A DNA stretch of 64,000 nt from Eumeta japonica (lineage: Eukaryota; Arthropoda; Insecta; Lepidoptera; Psychidae): NCBI GenBank assembly GCA_005406025.1, contig BGZK01001238.1:121690-185689 (forward strand), read 5' to 3'. The notes below the pieces were generated by a model. That model ran no database searches, had not been told where the DNA came from, and worked only from the letters and a program-made list of their open reading frames with translations. This document shows positions 24,730 to 36,535 of this stretch, in pieces (within the stretch, counting starts at the first letter, position 1; each line of letters starts with the position of its first letter). The translations under genes were made by a program, and so were the position numbers.

Positions 24730-25830
24730 GTGAGCAATGCGATACTTGTTTTTCAAGGTACATCCGACGCACCATAGATCCAGTCCGCCAGGCGCCCACA
24801 GACACGAAACAAAAAGGTTTAACTGTCTAATCGCCGTTTCTTCTTATACCGTATATGGTGCGCATATTAATTGCGGCTCTAAACCTTTGTTAATACTCAT
24901 TCGAGTGGGGAATTCGTCGCCATCGCTCGTATTCCGTTATCGAGAGCAATAATATACAAAATATGAATTTCACGTTTCGTTTATTTTCCCATTACCGACA
25001 CGTCACCGACGGATAAGCTGCGCGCGCTCTTCGCCTATTTCTTCGCCCGCCGCCGTGTAGGTACTTTGATCTATAAAATGCGTATGCTGTCCTCAAATAC
25101 AAAATAGCGGTTTCAATCCGCATTAGACGCTATTACAGATCGATAGATCTCGTAGTCCGTCGAGCTATTCGTATAATCATCCTATTTCGTACAGCATATC
25201 AACCCGCGTAATTAATGGCTGCAGTATGCGTACACTCATAACGACCTATCAACAATGTACACGGTTTCCTTCCGCCGGCGACGCTCGACGCATGATAAAT
25301 TAACGCCGGGCCGAGCGTGCGGCGTGCCCGATTACAACAATAAATTATTATTTTAAGAAGTTTCCTTGAGCAACGGAACTTATATTTCATTTTTACGGTA
25401 TCGAAAAGATAACAGTTTCTGAAATAGCGCAAAACGTTTTCAGATAAGCATATTCCGTTGCACTCGATAGGTACGTAATATAATATAGTACGTAAGGAGA
25501 TCAAAATCTTTCAACTCACTTATATATGAGTTACTGAATGTAGCTGTTGGCACCGTCTCCGGCGTAAATCACTGTGCACAATTTCGAAATCACAGTTTTG
25601 CACTTTATAAATGTCGCCGGTCGGATGAGGCGCCGAGACACAAGCGTGATATTCGTGCGAAGCTGCGCGGGCGCAAATGAGGACTGCCGTTACGCGCACG
25701 GCTCGCCCGCTGGAAAGCGGCTCGTGCAGTTACATTCGTAGCGCGTTTTTATAATTGTACTCGGTAACGACACGGCACGATTCGTTTATCCGATCGTGCG
25801 ACGCGAAGGAAGGTAATGTATGCGTTTATC
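24730..25830. promoter_or_regulatory. CpG-retaining non-repetitive region, enhancer/promoter candidate
   Basis: More than 1 kb of balanced, non-repetitive sequence with many CpGs and no long convincing frame. It contains homeodomain-type cores such as TAATTAATGG (about 25208-25217), GATAAATTAACG (about 25294) and AATAAATTATTA (about 25341). Such stretches in otherwise decayed AT-rich DNA usually reflect selective constraint. No TATA box or initiator is evident, and the target gene is not in view. Confidence 0.35.
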
Positions 25831-26640
25831 AATCTGTATACGTATAAAAATACAAGTTTTTTTTTCTTGAGGCACTTATAAAGCCAAAATGTTTTGCACA
25901 AGTCTTATTTTGAGAAGTCTTTCATCAAAGCATTCACCTAATAATAGGTAGCTTATTTCGCGTTCGGTCTTTTCACGGATTAGTTATTAGTAATCAAAAT
26001 CATCGAAAAATTACTTGAAAATATTCATCACACTAATTAACTCAACGAAATAACAAGATAGCAAAAGTTCGCGTTCTGTCAAGAATTAAAAACATTGAGT
26101 AAAAAAGAAGCAATTGACAAGTTTTTTTTTAACTTGTGTGACGCCGTAGTCGCCTCTGACGGCGTCTTCGACGCTTTTATAGTAATTTCTTAAACTGTAC
26201 ACAGGTTTTTGTCGACAAATTTTCAGTTCGCTTTTTATGCAGTTTCGAAGATTGTTATTTATATTTTGCATATCGAATGAAAATATTTGAACGATGATAA
26301 GTACTAATAAGCTTAAGTTGTTAATAGCTACAGTTTGGTAGTAGTATAAGCATAGCACAATGGTATTGTAATTATCGTTTAGTTAATTTTGTGACTATAT
26401 ATTGATTGATACATTTGATTTATATATAAGATGTCAGTTTCATGTACAGGAAGGTGTTATGCACATCCATACATTTTGTAAATCCAGAAATTAAATAAAC
26501 GGAAAATAAATGTTTAAAACGTAAATAAATGTTTAAAACGTAAAGGACTAATATTTTGTTCGCCATTCGACTATGACATATCCCCGTTATCATATCCCTC
26601 AGGTTTAGACAAGCGATATATTGTTTTTATTTCTACAGAC
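25831..26640. other. Intergenic; 2 x 20-bp tandem at about 26490-26540
   Basis: AT-rich without a gene. AAATAAATGTTTAAAACGT occurs twice in tandem. Confidence 0.5.
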
Positions 26641-27060
26641 GCTAACACTAGCACGTGTCAGATATCCATCTGCCAAAATTTTAAATTTTTACTTTTCTTG
26701 ATCACGTGACATTAACGTCGATTCTCTACATGCATAATTTTTAGATTCAAAGAAACGAAGATTAAATTTAGTTCACTAACATCGGTAACGTTGAAGCGTT
26801 CGTGTCGTTCAAGATGAGCGATGTTGAAGTAACCTAATATTCTGTGAAGCCGGCGACGTGTGGCATGACACAGTAGTGATTCAGAACGGCGCGAGCGCAC
26901 GGCCGCCGGAGATCCGCGACCGGCCGCGGCCGCGACCGCCGCCCGCGCCGAACAGCGGATCGTCTGTGACTCATTGCGATGACGTCGCTCGATCGATTAT
27001 CACGAGGGATCAGTCAACAGCATGATGTGACCTTGCAATGACGTAATCCGTCAATAGGGA
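26640..27060. promoter_or_regulatory. Candidate enhancer: two E-boxes and duplicated bZIP sites
   Basis: CACGTG E-boxes lie at 26652-26657 and 26703-26708, the second in the palindrome TCACGTGA. A CpG-dense core (26885-26960) is followed by an AP-1 type TGACTCAT (26967-26974), then TTGCGATGACGTCGC (26973-26987) and TTGCAATGACGTAAT (27033-27047). The last two are near-copies of a C/EBP-CRE composite 60 bp apart. The clustering is what the sequence shows; the regulatory function is inferred. Confidence 0.4.
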
Positions 27061-29382
27061 CGCGCGACAGGATACCCATCATCGATATATGTATATTATA
27101 ATCATTATAAAGGTTTAAAAAGGGAAAATCCGAATATATAATTTTGTTTATTTGACTAAAATTTATTCTAGTAGATTCTTGTTTATAGATAGATTCTTTT
27201 ACATCGACCGTTTAGATTTTATACAAAATTTTATATCGTTAGATTGGATTAAATATCATATTGTCTTCCAATATTAAAATATGTTTGAATGTTTTAAAAT
27301 ATAGTGTTTATTTTTATAATAAATCATAATACTGTAAATAAATTGTAACATCAACAATTTTGAAAATAGATAAATATTCAATTAAATATATCGTGTGCGT
27401 ATAACCTTTAAGCGCAGTTGAAGAAGAACTTCTTTTACTTTTATGATAAATATCCACCAAAAAGATTAATCATAAAATAAATGTGTCGTTTTATAATTCA
27501 TTTTCTTTGATAATGCAATTTTGACTTTTCCGTACTTTTGAGAGCCCTTGGATCTATTAAGATATTCTTATAAATATTAATTGTACTTATACGTGTATGT
27601 AGAATTACACATAAAATTTAATGATGATTAGTTATTCCACGATAATTAAATAACGACGAAGTACTTACGTATAAATGAAAAATCTGTACCGATATTTGAT
27701 GCACCGATTGCCATAGGTTTTTTGTCTGCCTTATAGTAAGAAATTTGGAAAAAATATTTTATTAATAATAATATAATATTAATTTTAATAATATAATTAT
27801 AAATTATATTTATCAGCTTTTTAATTTTGGTATGATGAAATTATAGATTTTATTGGTTAGAATTTTAATTTTGGCACTTAAAAACTTACATTTTTTAGGC
27901 CGCGAGTCATGATTAGTTTGCTGATTTTTGCGTTTATTTATCGATAAAAAGTCAGTCGTATGAATTTCGTATGAGTTCCTCCGAGTCAGTCGTATGAATT
28001 TTAACAATACTTGTTTTATAACATTTTAAAAGTATTTTTATTACACTTATCTTTTTATAAAATTTGAATATATTAATTGTCAATTAAAATAAGCACTGTA
28101 ATCACAAAAATTATGCGCAACAAAATGTAGGGTTATAATATTAAGGGTCAGTTCCACGTTATTCATGTAAAGAATGTCTAACTATACAGCAGTTGCACAT
28201 CCGCAGTGTTACCAATACATACATACAAGTATATATATTAGGTTGATAATAAAGAGAATGTCACTTCCGTTCGAAAACTGTAACTTCCGTTTGAAAAAGA
28301 TCTGAGTTACTCTCAAGTCGCGGCTAGAGAAGTTTTACTTCAATAACATCCTAATCCAAATGATTTTTAATATTAAATACTAGTCGTTACATTGTTAGAA
28401 CATAAATATGTATTCACTCAGTCAATGAAATCTTAACAGACGGAAAGCGATACAGCAACAGTCAAAGAGTTTTCCATCCATCGACTATGAAAAAAAAATC
28501 AATAACTTCTCGCTAATCTCTGGAATGTCATAAATATACCTAACAGATGCGGAACCATTAACGAAAGGGCTACAAAAGGGTTGTGGGCCGCAATTTCCTC
28601 GTCTCGGAGACCGCTGTGAATTTTAAGAGTCGGAGCTCATTTGTTAAGTACACATAATCCAATAGCTTTGGGTAACATTAACGTGAAGGCAACGAGGCCA
28701 TATTAATTTATTCATTTCGCTTTTAGAATGGAAAGAACGGAGAAATGCCTTTGAATTCCGTAATGATTCATTCAATACCTATTACCGCATACGTTACAAA
28801 TGAAATGCTTCGAATACGCCTCGATTATACAACTTATACTGTTTTACTTCACAAAAGCTCGTTAAAATTTAATCGAATTTAAGAGGTAGAACAACGAAAC
28901 AATCTCGATTTCTATATAATTTAGTGTAACATGATATGATACTAATGTCGACATCTCAATCTTAACTCGGTTTATAGTTAAACGCGATGGGTCAATTAAA
29001 TATAAATTTTTTAAACATTTCAAAATTACTGAAAATGAGATGGAACCCATATTGGCACGTTTTGGTAAAGTTATCCCTCCCTTGACTCCGCCATAATTTT
29101 TAACTGAGTTCGACATATCAACACCCACCGTGCTTGGGATAGACAAGATAGTACAAAATATTCTATGAATTTCTAAGTTGACGTGAAATTTTCCACTAAC
29201 GGCCCCCTACCCACAAATGACAGTTGGTGAGATTTTGCCAGGCCCCGTTACGAGCTCACGTAATTAACGAGAGTCCCCTAGGTGCTTTTCAATTTGCACT
29301 TCATGAAGCGAGTTAAAAAATTTTCAGTTTATTAGTCTAAATAACTGTAGACTATACATTATAAACATGGAATAGCAATATC
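27061..29382. other. Intergenic, no gene seen
   Basis: Very AT-rich to about 28140. GTCAGTCGTATGAATTT occurs twice (about 27950 and 27985). At 28238 TTAGGTTGATAATAAAG, preceded by TA, resembles a mariner end, but no partner or transposase was found. Confidence 0.45.
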
Positions 29383-30016
29383 CTATTAATATTATAAATG
29401 TGAAAGTTTGCATGCTTGGATGTTTATTATTCAATCACGACTTAACGTCTGCACAGAATTATCTGAAAATGATCAATAATATAGTTTATAAATCAGAATA
29501 ACATATAGGTCATAATTTATAAAGATACTAACTTTTGCTCGCGACCTTGTTTGCATGATCGTAGAAAAAAATTTTTCTTTATACCTATTGGTTAATGGTA
29601 ACAACAATATTCAAGAGAAATGCAATATCAATATCGATTCGGTATCGGAATCTCAAGCAGAAACCGGATCAGGGTCAATATTTGCGGCATTACGTGTGTT
29701 TTCGGTGTGAGAACATGAATTTTTCTTGTATGGAATCGGGAACGGGTCCGAAATTGAAATCATAGTTGATAACGACATCGATCGATATAAAAGATGAAAC
29801 AATACGGTGTATGTCCACGCGGCCAGAGGCGCGGGTGAGTTGTGTATATTTTGAAAAGAAACGGAATCTAGACCGGGACCAGAATTGGAATCAAAAGCGA
29901 AACCGGGACTGAAATCGTAAGCAATACTGTCGGGATCACGGGTAACAGAGTGACCGGTCAAAATAAATAATAAAAGATTTGATATTCATGCGGACGGAGC
30001 CGGGGGCAAAATCTAG
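29383..30016 (-). repeat. CTAGT/CCGCGGG-tailed repeat, full-length copy A3 with internal duplication
   Basis: The head TATTAATATTATAAATGTG (29383 on) leads to GAAAGTTTGCATG and then text like ATAGTTTATAAATCAGAATAACATATAGG. After this come the GGAATC/GGGTCC-like polymer and the GC tail. The polymer plus tail is present twice: the first tail is at about 29815-29843 (CACGCGGCCAGAGGCGCGGG), the second at 29985-30016 ending GGGGGCAAAATCTAGT. Both ends are those known for a common lepidopteran interspersed repeat. No protein is encoded. Confidence 0.65.
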
Positions 30017-30099
30017 TGTCCTATATATGCATATTGACAGTGAGGTTAATATTTACGCCGGCATGTTCAGTTGTGAATAAACACGGATCCAGCTACTCA

Positions 30100-30490
30100 C
30101 CTTACAAACAAAGTTTTCAGTCATGACAAACGTGCAAAACTTTGCACTCCCCGTTACGGGCAACGGCCAACACCGCCAACGAAGTCGGTGTCTAAGGGGC
30201 CCCGTATACGGTACAATTCGTCTTTACGATCCGTCGTTTCGGACCGATCAAAACTAAGAATCGGCAGGGTACATCAATAACGTTTATGATTTACTTAATC
30301 GAAGACGATATTGGAAAGCGTAATAAAAACTCATACAATCGGGTACATCGTTACGATGACTCGATTTTTATCTCGGTCTCGACGCCGCCGTGTCGCCGCC
30401 GCGCGCGCCGTATGCCGTTCGCTAAACGAAACGATAAAAACAAAGCGCCCGCCGGCGACGACGCCGCGCCGTGTAACGATAAGCTTTGAA
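30100..30490. promoter_or_regulatory. CpG-rich promoter-like region upstream of the MADF fragment
   Basis: A non-repetitive, CpG-dense segment peaks at 30385-30475. It includes the palindrome CCGTATACGG (30204-30213) and a homeodomain-like TTTATGATTTAC (about 30284). It lies immediately 5' of the ATG at 30491 and would suit a promoter or 5' UTR for a plus-strand transcript. Confidence 0.35.
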
Positions 30491-30589
30491 ATGACTACAC
30501 GGAGTAATGACTATTTGATCGAATTTATAGAATCATTCAGAGAGCAAGAATCTTTATGGAAAACAAGACATAAAGATGACCATAATAAC
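30491..30589 (+). CDS. MADF-like domain, N-terminal fragment
   Basis: The frame from ATG 30491 reads MTTRSNDYLIEFIESFREQE and then SLWKTRHKDDHNN. This fits the start of the MADF DNA-binding domain (a first helix 'LIEFI..F', the conserved Trp in 'LWK', then a Lys/Asp-rich loop usually ending 'YxxR'). MADF proteins are insect transcription regulators that bind DNA, often with a C-terminal BESS domain. The similarity stops after about 33 residues. Either a splice donor follows (none is canonical here), or the copy is a broken fragment. A CpG-rich segment directly upstream favours a real first exon. The rest of the domain was not found in the next 3 kb on the plus strand. Confidence 0.4.
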
Positions 30590-30768
30590 ATTTGCGTCTT
30601 TGTCTGTTATCACGTCTTTATCGTTCCGCTTAAAACAACTAATTGATCGATGGCAACGAGCAAACATTTCATTTATGAGTGGCGTTTACGACGCGATCGA
30701 TCGTCACGATTTTCATCAGATTGGTCGGAGTGACGTGTCGTACTGTATATGGCGCCCCTAACGCACAC

Positions 30769-30939
30769 CGGCCACGTCGGTTTCAGACGTTCACGTGCAC
30801 AAAACGGCCAGCCCTTGTCGTGGAGCCACTCATCACACTTCACAAACTTAAGACCGGGAACTAAGCTCTTGTACCCGAAATGAGAATCGCTGCGGGCGTA
30901 AATGTAGACGTGCTGTAGTTTATGGTGTACGTAAGAGTA
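30769..30939 (-). CDS. Exon-like coding segment, Trp/Cys-rich, unrecognised protein
   Basis: In one minus-strand frame this reads YSYVHHKLQHVYIYARSDSH, then FGYKSLVPGLKFVKCDEWL, then HDKGWPFCARERLKPTWP. The codons favour C or G in third position (TAC, GTC, GCC, CGC, AAG, GGC, CTC), unlike the surrounding AT-rich DNA. It has two Cys and three Trp in under 60 residues, which suggests an extracellular, disulphide-bonded fold. The spacing near KCDEWL...GWPFC recalls the C-terminal half of a sushi domain, but I cannot claim that. Possible acceptors are AATCAG before 30939 or CTACAG before 30912. A possible donor is GTGTGC at 30768, and it is not canonical. Plausibly it is one exon of a long minus-strand gene whose other exons are outside the window or unrecognised. 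Confidence 0.45.
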
Positions 30940-31002
30940 CTGATTTTTTTTTGTTTGGCATGTCCCATAAGTATAAATTAAATTGTTATTTAAAGAATTC
31001 AT

Positions 31003-33499
31003 AAAATTTTAACCAGGTGATTTGCCGAGACTGGAAGAAGCGACAGGGCTTATAAAATGAATTTTATGAAGTCTGTAGCTTCATTTCATAAAACTAAATC
31101 GGGGGAAGGTTAGAGAATTACATCAAAATTTATTTAATTAGTTAACGGCCTTCAATTATTATTGTGTAATATCGAAATTAACGAACATCAGCATAAATAC
31201 TTGGATTTTACATAGTTTAATATTTAAGCGCGCCAAAGATTTACTCATAATGTGGATGTTAAGAAAGTTTTTTATTTCAACAAGAAGAATAAGAACGAAT
31301 TAGAATTTTAATTCACTTATTTATTACATTTTACAAATTGACAAATCAACGGCCGCCTATCTTAAGTACTGAAAACTCTCATAATAGATGTCTTGCCTTA
31401 TCGCTCATAAGTGGGAATTAATGAATTCAATTCATCATGTACAATAATAACATAATTTGTAAAGTTTATTTAATAACATCCTTCCCTTACCTACTTCAAG
31501 TCAACACGTGCGCACGAGGCGTGCTCGGTTACTATACAAACATTGGATTGAGAAAGTTCTAGTAAAAAGCAGCGACGGAGGAGGCGCGGCGTGGCGACGG
31601 CGACTTTTCTACTTCTATGTTTAAGGTAATTCTTAAAACGGTCCATATATCTACTAAAGTTGGAACTTTCATAAAATTATGTCTAGTCGATTAACATCCG
31701 TAGCGATAGACACTGCGTGGAACAATATAATGCCAAAGAGCCTAAATGCTACAATAACTATCAATGCGTGGAAACAGAATCGATATTTATTCGAGCACTC
31801 TGAATCATTGTGGAATAAGCAGACAAATATTCCGCAATTGACAGATTCTAACTAATAGCAGATTTAATTATAAAGTATACCCAAATTACATACTTCACAC
31901 TTTCTACAATTTCATCACGATAAGAGACATGTATAATAATTTTGCAACACGTTATTGCCACAAAAAAAATTACAGATGTGCTAGTCCGAAATGAGCTAAT
32001 AAGCGGGCGTCGATCACTTAAAATCTGGTCGTGGATGTTGTTAGAATGGTCTATCTAGTACATTGTGTGTCAAGTTATTTAACTAAGAAAAAAAACAAGT
32101 AAATTGGCATATTTCCAATTAGATATAATATGTACAAAAGTACAGCATAAAAATAAAAAAAATTTAAAACAAAAGTTCCATGGCATTTGTAATATTTTTA
32201 TATCAGCCCTACCATAACTTCATGTTGTTCTCTATAACAATGTCGTCGTTTTGAATGTTAAACTCATTACGTGTTAATTAAGTTATTCAGAGTGACAGTG
32301 ATGTTAATATCTTCCAAGAGAAAACTCCAATTGGGACATCTTTTTTTATATAAACGTCTTAGACGGCTGAATAACGTAATAAAACGGTTAACGAGATCCT
32401 TACTGATATTTTCCGTTAATAGAATACGTTATAAATATGAATATTGCACAGGGAAAACTCATTTTTTCTTTAAAACGTTACTGGATGACTTTTATCAGGA
32501 AAACGACGATATGACAGCGTTGAACAATATTTAAAAGAGATTTAACTTTATTGCTTTAGAATACGGTTTGTAATTAAATAGTCGAATACAAAAATTATTT
32601 TTTTCTGTATTATACACGGCAAAATCGTTATCTAAACGCCCAACTTAGTGACGTATGGATTTAGACCAGTGTCTTTAGGATTTTCAGCAACTAACCGTAC
32701 CGAAAAAAAGGATTGCTCCTCAAAAAATATAGGTTACCGGCTATACACTTGATCGCGTTGTAGTTTCGGCCTACGGTTTTGTCGATAATACAACAATTAC
32801 TGCATCGATATACAGCTGCCACCTATTCGTTTAACCAATGCCAGTATTTTATTCCAGGAAATATGAGCTTTGCTACAGATGTCAAAGCTAGTGAAATGTC
32901 TGATCCAGCCCAGCCATGTAAATCTTACTTTCTATGTTGATATTTTGGTAATAGGAAAAAAAATTACATTATGACATTCAAATGTGTAGATCTATCGTAT
33001 GTATATAGATAAATTGAATAAGTTCAAATCGCATTTGCCCAATATTTAACGAATACTTGATTTTAGGTAATCAACCATTAACCGGTTAATTATTACCCGA
33101 CGCGCTGTCTCTATATCCAAAGTACACAATTTACTGTGAAGGTTCTCGATTTCGTTCGGTGATTATTATCGTTTTATAAATTTCAACTGGCATCCTAATT
33201 AATACGAAAGAATAAACAAGGCTCTTCGTACAGAGAAACTTAAGGATCGGATCTTAGTAAAGTTTTCGTTCAATGTTCCTTCAACGTCCCGACTTTGTAC
33301 TTCGCTACGGTATTTCTAAACTAACCTGTGAATTCCTTCGTAATTTATTCTTCTCAACTCCGAGTGTCCGAGGCGCCTGAACAAGATATCGGCGGTTTAG
33401 AGGTTACTAAAACCGGAATTCGTTCACTTATTACATACGTCCGTGATCGGGTCACTGAACTCTGTCTATGTGTATACTAAATTGCAACTTTTTCGTGCA
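31003..33499. other. Intergenic or intronic, no gene seen
   Basis: AT-rich. A hairpin-like element with TTTTATGAAG facing CTTCATTTCATAAAA lies at about 31050-31085. A small CpG-richer patch lies at 31500-31615. No coding or RNA gene was recognised. Confidence 0.45.
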
Positions 33500-33600
33500 A
33501 TAGATTCGCAAAAAAAAACTGCGACAGGCGGACATACAGACAGACTCTAATATGAGAGTTACCATGTAAGAGTTCCGTTTTATTCATTGGACATAACCAA
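33500..33600 (+). repeat. Tail fragment of repeat family B
   Basis: GACATACAGACAGACTCTAA followed by AAGAGTTCCGTTTTATTCATTGG resembles the family tail, in which CAGACAGAC is followed by GGTTCCGTTTT. Confidence 0.4.
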
Positions 33601-34129
33601 ATCTGAAGAATATAATGTGTAAAAAGACTAATTAAATTACCTTGTTATCGCATTACATTTATTAATCTATAGAGACGGATCTTCATTATTTTTGATAATT
33701 TTGGGCAATATAAATCTTAAAACAAAGACGTCGCTATATGCATTCGTGAATAAATAATTTAATAGACATTCGGACGTAACAACCCGCAATACGTTAACTC
33801 GATTATAGAATAAGCGCGATTGTTTTAAACGGATAACAAGCAAAACTAGTAGAGTCGAGATAAGAAGTTGAAAGAATAATTGCAAGTATCTCTGGGTGAA
33901 ATTTATGAAATGCACGAGAACGAATCGTCATATCGTGATATTGTATCTAGATATATGATATAAAATATACAGAAATCAGTAGAGAAAGTAATTAACACGA
34001 TCCTCACTCAGATTTAAAATTATATTCAAGCAGCAAGTTTTATTTTTAGGTTATTTAAATGAAACGTCAACTATCAAAATTACATTATCCCTTACGTGAT
34101 GAGGAAAATCCAAGCACCTCATAAAGTAT
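33601..34129. other. Intergenic, no gene seen
   Basis: AT-rich, nothing recognised. Confidence 0.45.
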
Positions 34130-34640
34130 AGAGTTTAAAACGGTGTGGTCAATGCAACACATTTAGTATTTTGGCAGGCGAACCGCCACCTGACGGACGG
34201 CCATCGTTGTCTTGAGCTGCGAAGGTGGACGGTGTAGACAGTTTTCAGAGTAAATGATATATCGTGTTATAATACTAAGATCATAGTTACGACGGCAGTT
34301 ATTGTAACTGACGATCGGACTAGCAGAATTATCACTTTTGCGTCATGTTGCTCCCGCTGCGTTGAGCGCTGCGACCGCTGCCGGCCAGCTCGTTTGGGTT
34401 GGCGTCGGTTGTAACCATGCGTCACCGTCACCTCAGCTCGAACAAGCGACCCCTGCGAGTGACGGCGTGTGAGTGTCATACCCCACGTCCGCTACCCGAG
34501 CAACGCGAACGCTGCCGCGTTAACATTCGGATAAGTAAACTCTCGCCGCCAGAAATACGGTTAAGCTTCTGCGCCCATTTGTCAGCAGTTTGTGTTTAGT
34601 TCCTAAAGACATAGGCATTTATATCAGATTCTCGAGCTGG
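34130..34640. promoter_or_regulatory. CpG-rich non-repetitive region
   Basis: A balanced, CpG-dense stretch (34170-34240 and 34330-34570) with frames on both strands that are Arg-rich and inconsistent. No domain is seen. It may be a promoter/UTR or a conserved regulatory element. Confidence 0.3.
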
Positions 34641-35159
34641 TCAACGTGAGACAGCTTTAGATTGTCGCCGACGCTAGCGAAATAAAGCGATAGTCGTATG
34701 AGATTGATATTAGCTAACGAAATATTACATGATGTAGAGTATTGAAATTCATAGGACAATGCCGATTACAAAAGCACAGCTCGACTAGAATTAAAATCAG
34801 TTAACGTCAATGCTTAATAGAAATTTGTCTTGGTAAGTTTTCGACATATTGAGATTTAATTAATAAATATTTTATGTTACGTTATTACATTATGTCAATT
34901 TTACGTCAAGATATAATTTAATAAGTTTACTTTATATTTATATACCCATACTAAAAAGACTATAAAGTGCACTTTTAGAGAATGATATAATAATAATGCA
35001 AAAATCATATTAGTGAAAGGACAGTTTTAAAAGACAGTCCGAATTATGCCTTTTCTGATATCCCAAATGATTTATGACTTTCAAGATGAAAGCTATGAAA
35101 AGTTAGTGGGCCTTCTATACCGCATAATGAAATGGGCATTCTCCTTTGGTAGATGGGCA

Positions 35160-35500
35160 TTGGGTAACTTTAGTGTTTGAAGAAACAGCAACAGATTCCA
35201 TTGTTTGCCACTAGTTTCGGTCTGCTAACAATCACGCTCGTACAATCGACCGAATTCAAATTCAATCTAGAATTTCTTTACAACAACACAATACGTCCAC
35301 GGCACGGAAAGACCCACATTACTGCGTGTGCGGCGTGTCCATGCGCCGCACACCGGACGAGCTCTACCTTTCGCATAATTGTCACAACGGCGTGCACGAC
35401 TTACCGATATCGATTTTAATGATGCGCGAGATATCAATTACCCTCCATCCGTCTCGCGTACACTACATCGATATACGTCATATTTAGAAATAAACGCTAG
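35160..35500. promoter_or_regulatory. CpG-rich region with a strong perfect hairpin
   Basis: GTGTGCGGCG (35326-35335) and CGCCGCACAC (35344-35353) form a perfect 10-bp stem around an 8-nt loop. The surrounding 150 bp is CpG-rich, non-repetitive and set in AT-rich DNA. No coding frame is convincing. Confidence 0.35.
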
Positions 35501-36179
35501 TGCGCCGACTTTAGGACAAAAACAAATAAAAACAATTTTACCGAAGAAACTTACCCTTACTTATTATAGCTAATACATTTATATAAACGGAATTGACTTC
35601 CATTGCAAATATAAAATTAAAAAAAAAACAAATATGCACCACTCGCACACGAAAAAATCAGGCTAAGTGCAAGTTTGAATCGCGTTGAGAGGGTTAAGTA
35701 CTACAAATCATAATATTAGTCCCGAGAGAAATTAAAGCAAAACATTGTATGTACACTTTCTCTTCACGACTGTTTTGCGTTTCCCGTGGAAACTTAGTCT
35801 TACAATTTTCGTTTAAGTTTGACTAGAAACTTTCTTTCGTATTCTTAAGAAAATATTTGGCTCAGTGGTTTAGGAGATAAGAGGGGAAACACTGATTTTC
35901 GTATAATGTCTTTTCAATTATAATTTTTAGAATTATAATAAGTATATATTATATTTCTCGTAATAAATAAATATATATTATTATTTATATTTTATTAATA
36001 AAACCATTGATTTTAATATGTTACATGATGCGCTTGACTGAAGATTTTCAATAATCTCATTGAACTCGCCAAATTAACCTTTAAAATCAAAATTCATTTA
36101 TTTGCGCTGTATGGTCATGATGGGATTTCCTAACTTTGTATAATATTTACCAAACAGCAACTTTTTCCGTCAATAATAT

Positions 36180-36275
36180 TTAAAGAATTAATAGTCTTTG
36201 AAAGACGAACAGACAGACACGAGAGTGATTGTACATGGATTTAATATTTTATCGGCTGCATGGGAACCCTAAAAA
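36180..36275 (+). repeat. Tail fragment of repeat family B
   Basis: GACGAACAGACAGACACGAG, then TTTTATCGGCTGCATGGGAACCCTAAAAAG, the same terminal phrase as the copy ending at 37298. Confidence 0.55.
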
Positions 36276-36535
36276 GGGGAACATCATTTAAAACCCCTTT
36301 CCTTTTAAATCAGCTTTTAGTGAAGTGTCTTTTGAATTGAATTTCGACTTAAAACAAACTTGGAAAAGTTACTTTTTATTGTTGATAGAGTATTTAAAAC
36401 GAGGTCGTGCAAGAGGCGTTTAATCACTTGCTTATTCAAAAGTTAACTTTAATAACAAATTATGTGAAGGTTTATCTGCTACAATATTGTATAATATATT
36501 TCACTACAAAATGAATGTATTTCAAAGAAAAAAAA

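Noticed and set aside
28238..28330. Mariner end at TATTAGGTTGATAAT
   Set aside because: No matching opposite end and no transposase trace nearby.
29653..29961. 102-codon minus-strand ORF
   Set aside because: Low-complexity Ser/Pro/Asp text produced by the hexamer polymer of a family A repeat. The same applies to 9520-9780 (-), 8024-8281 (-) and 49672-49887 (-).
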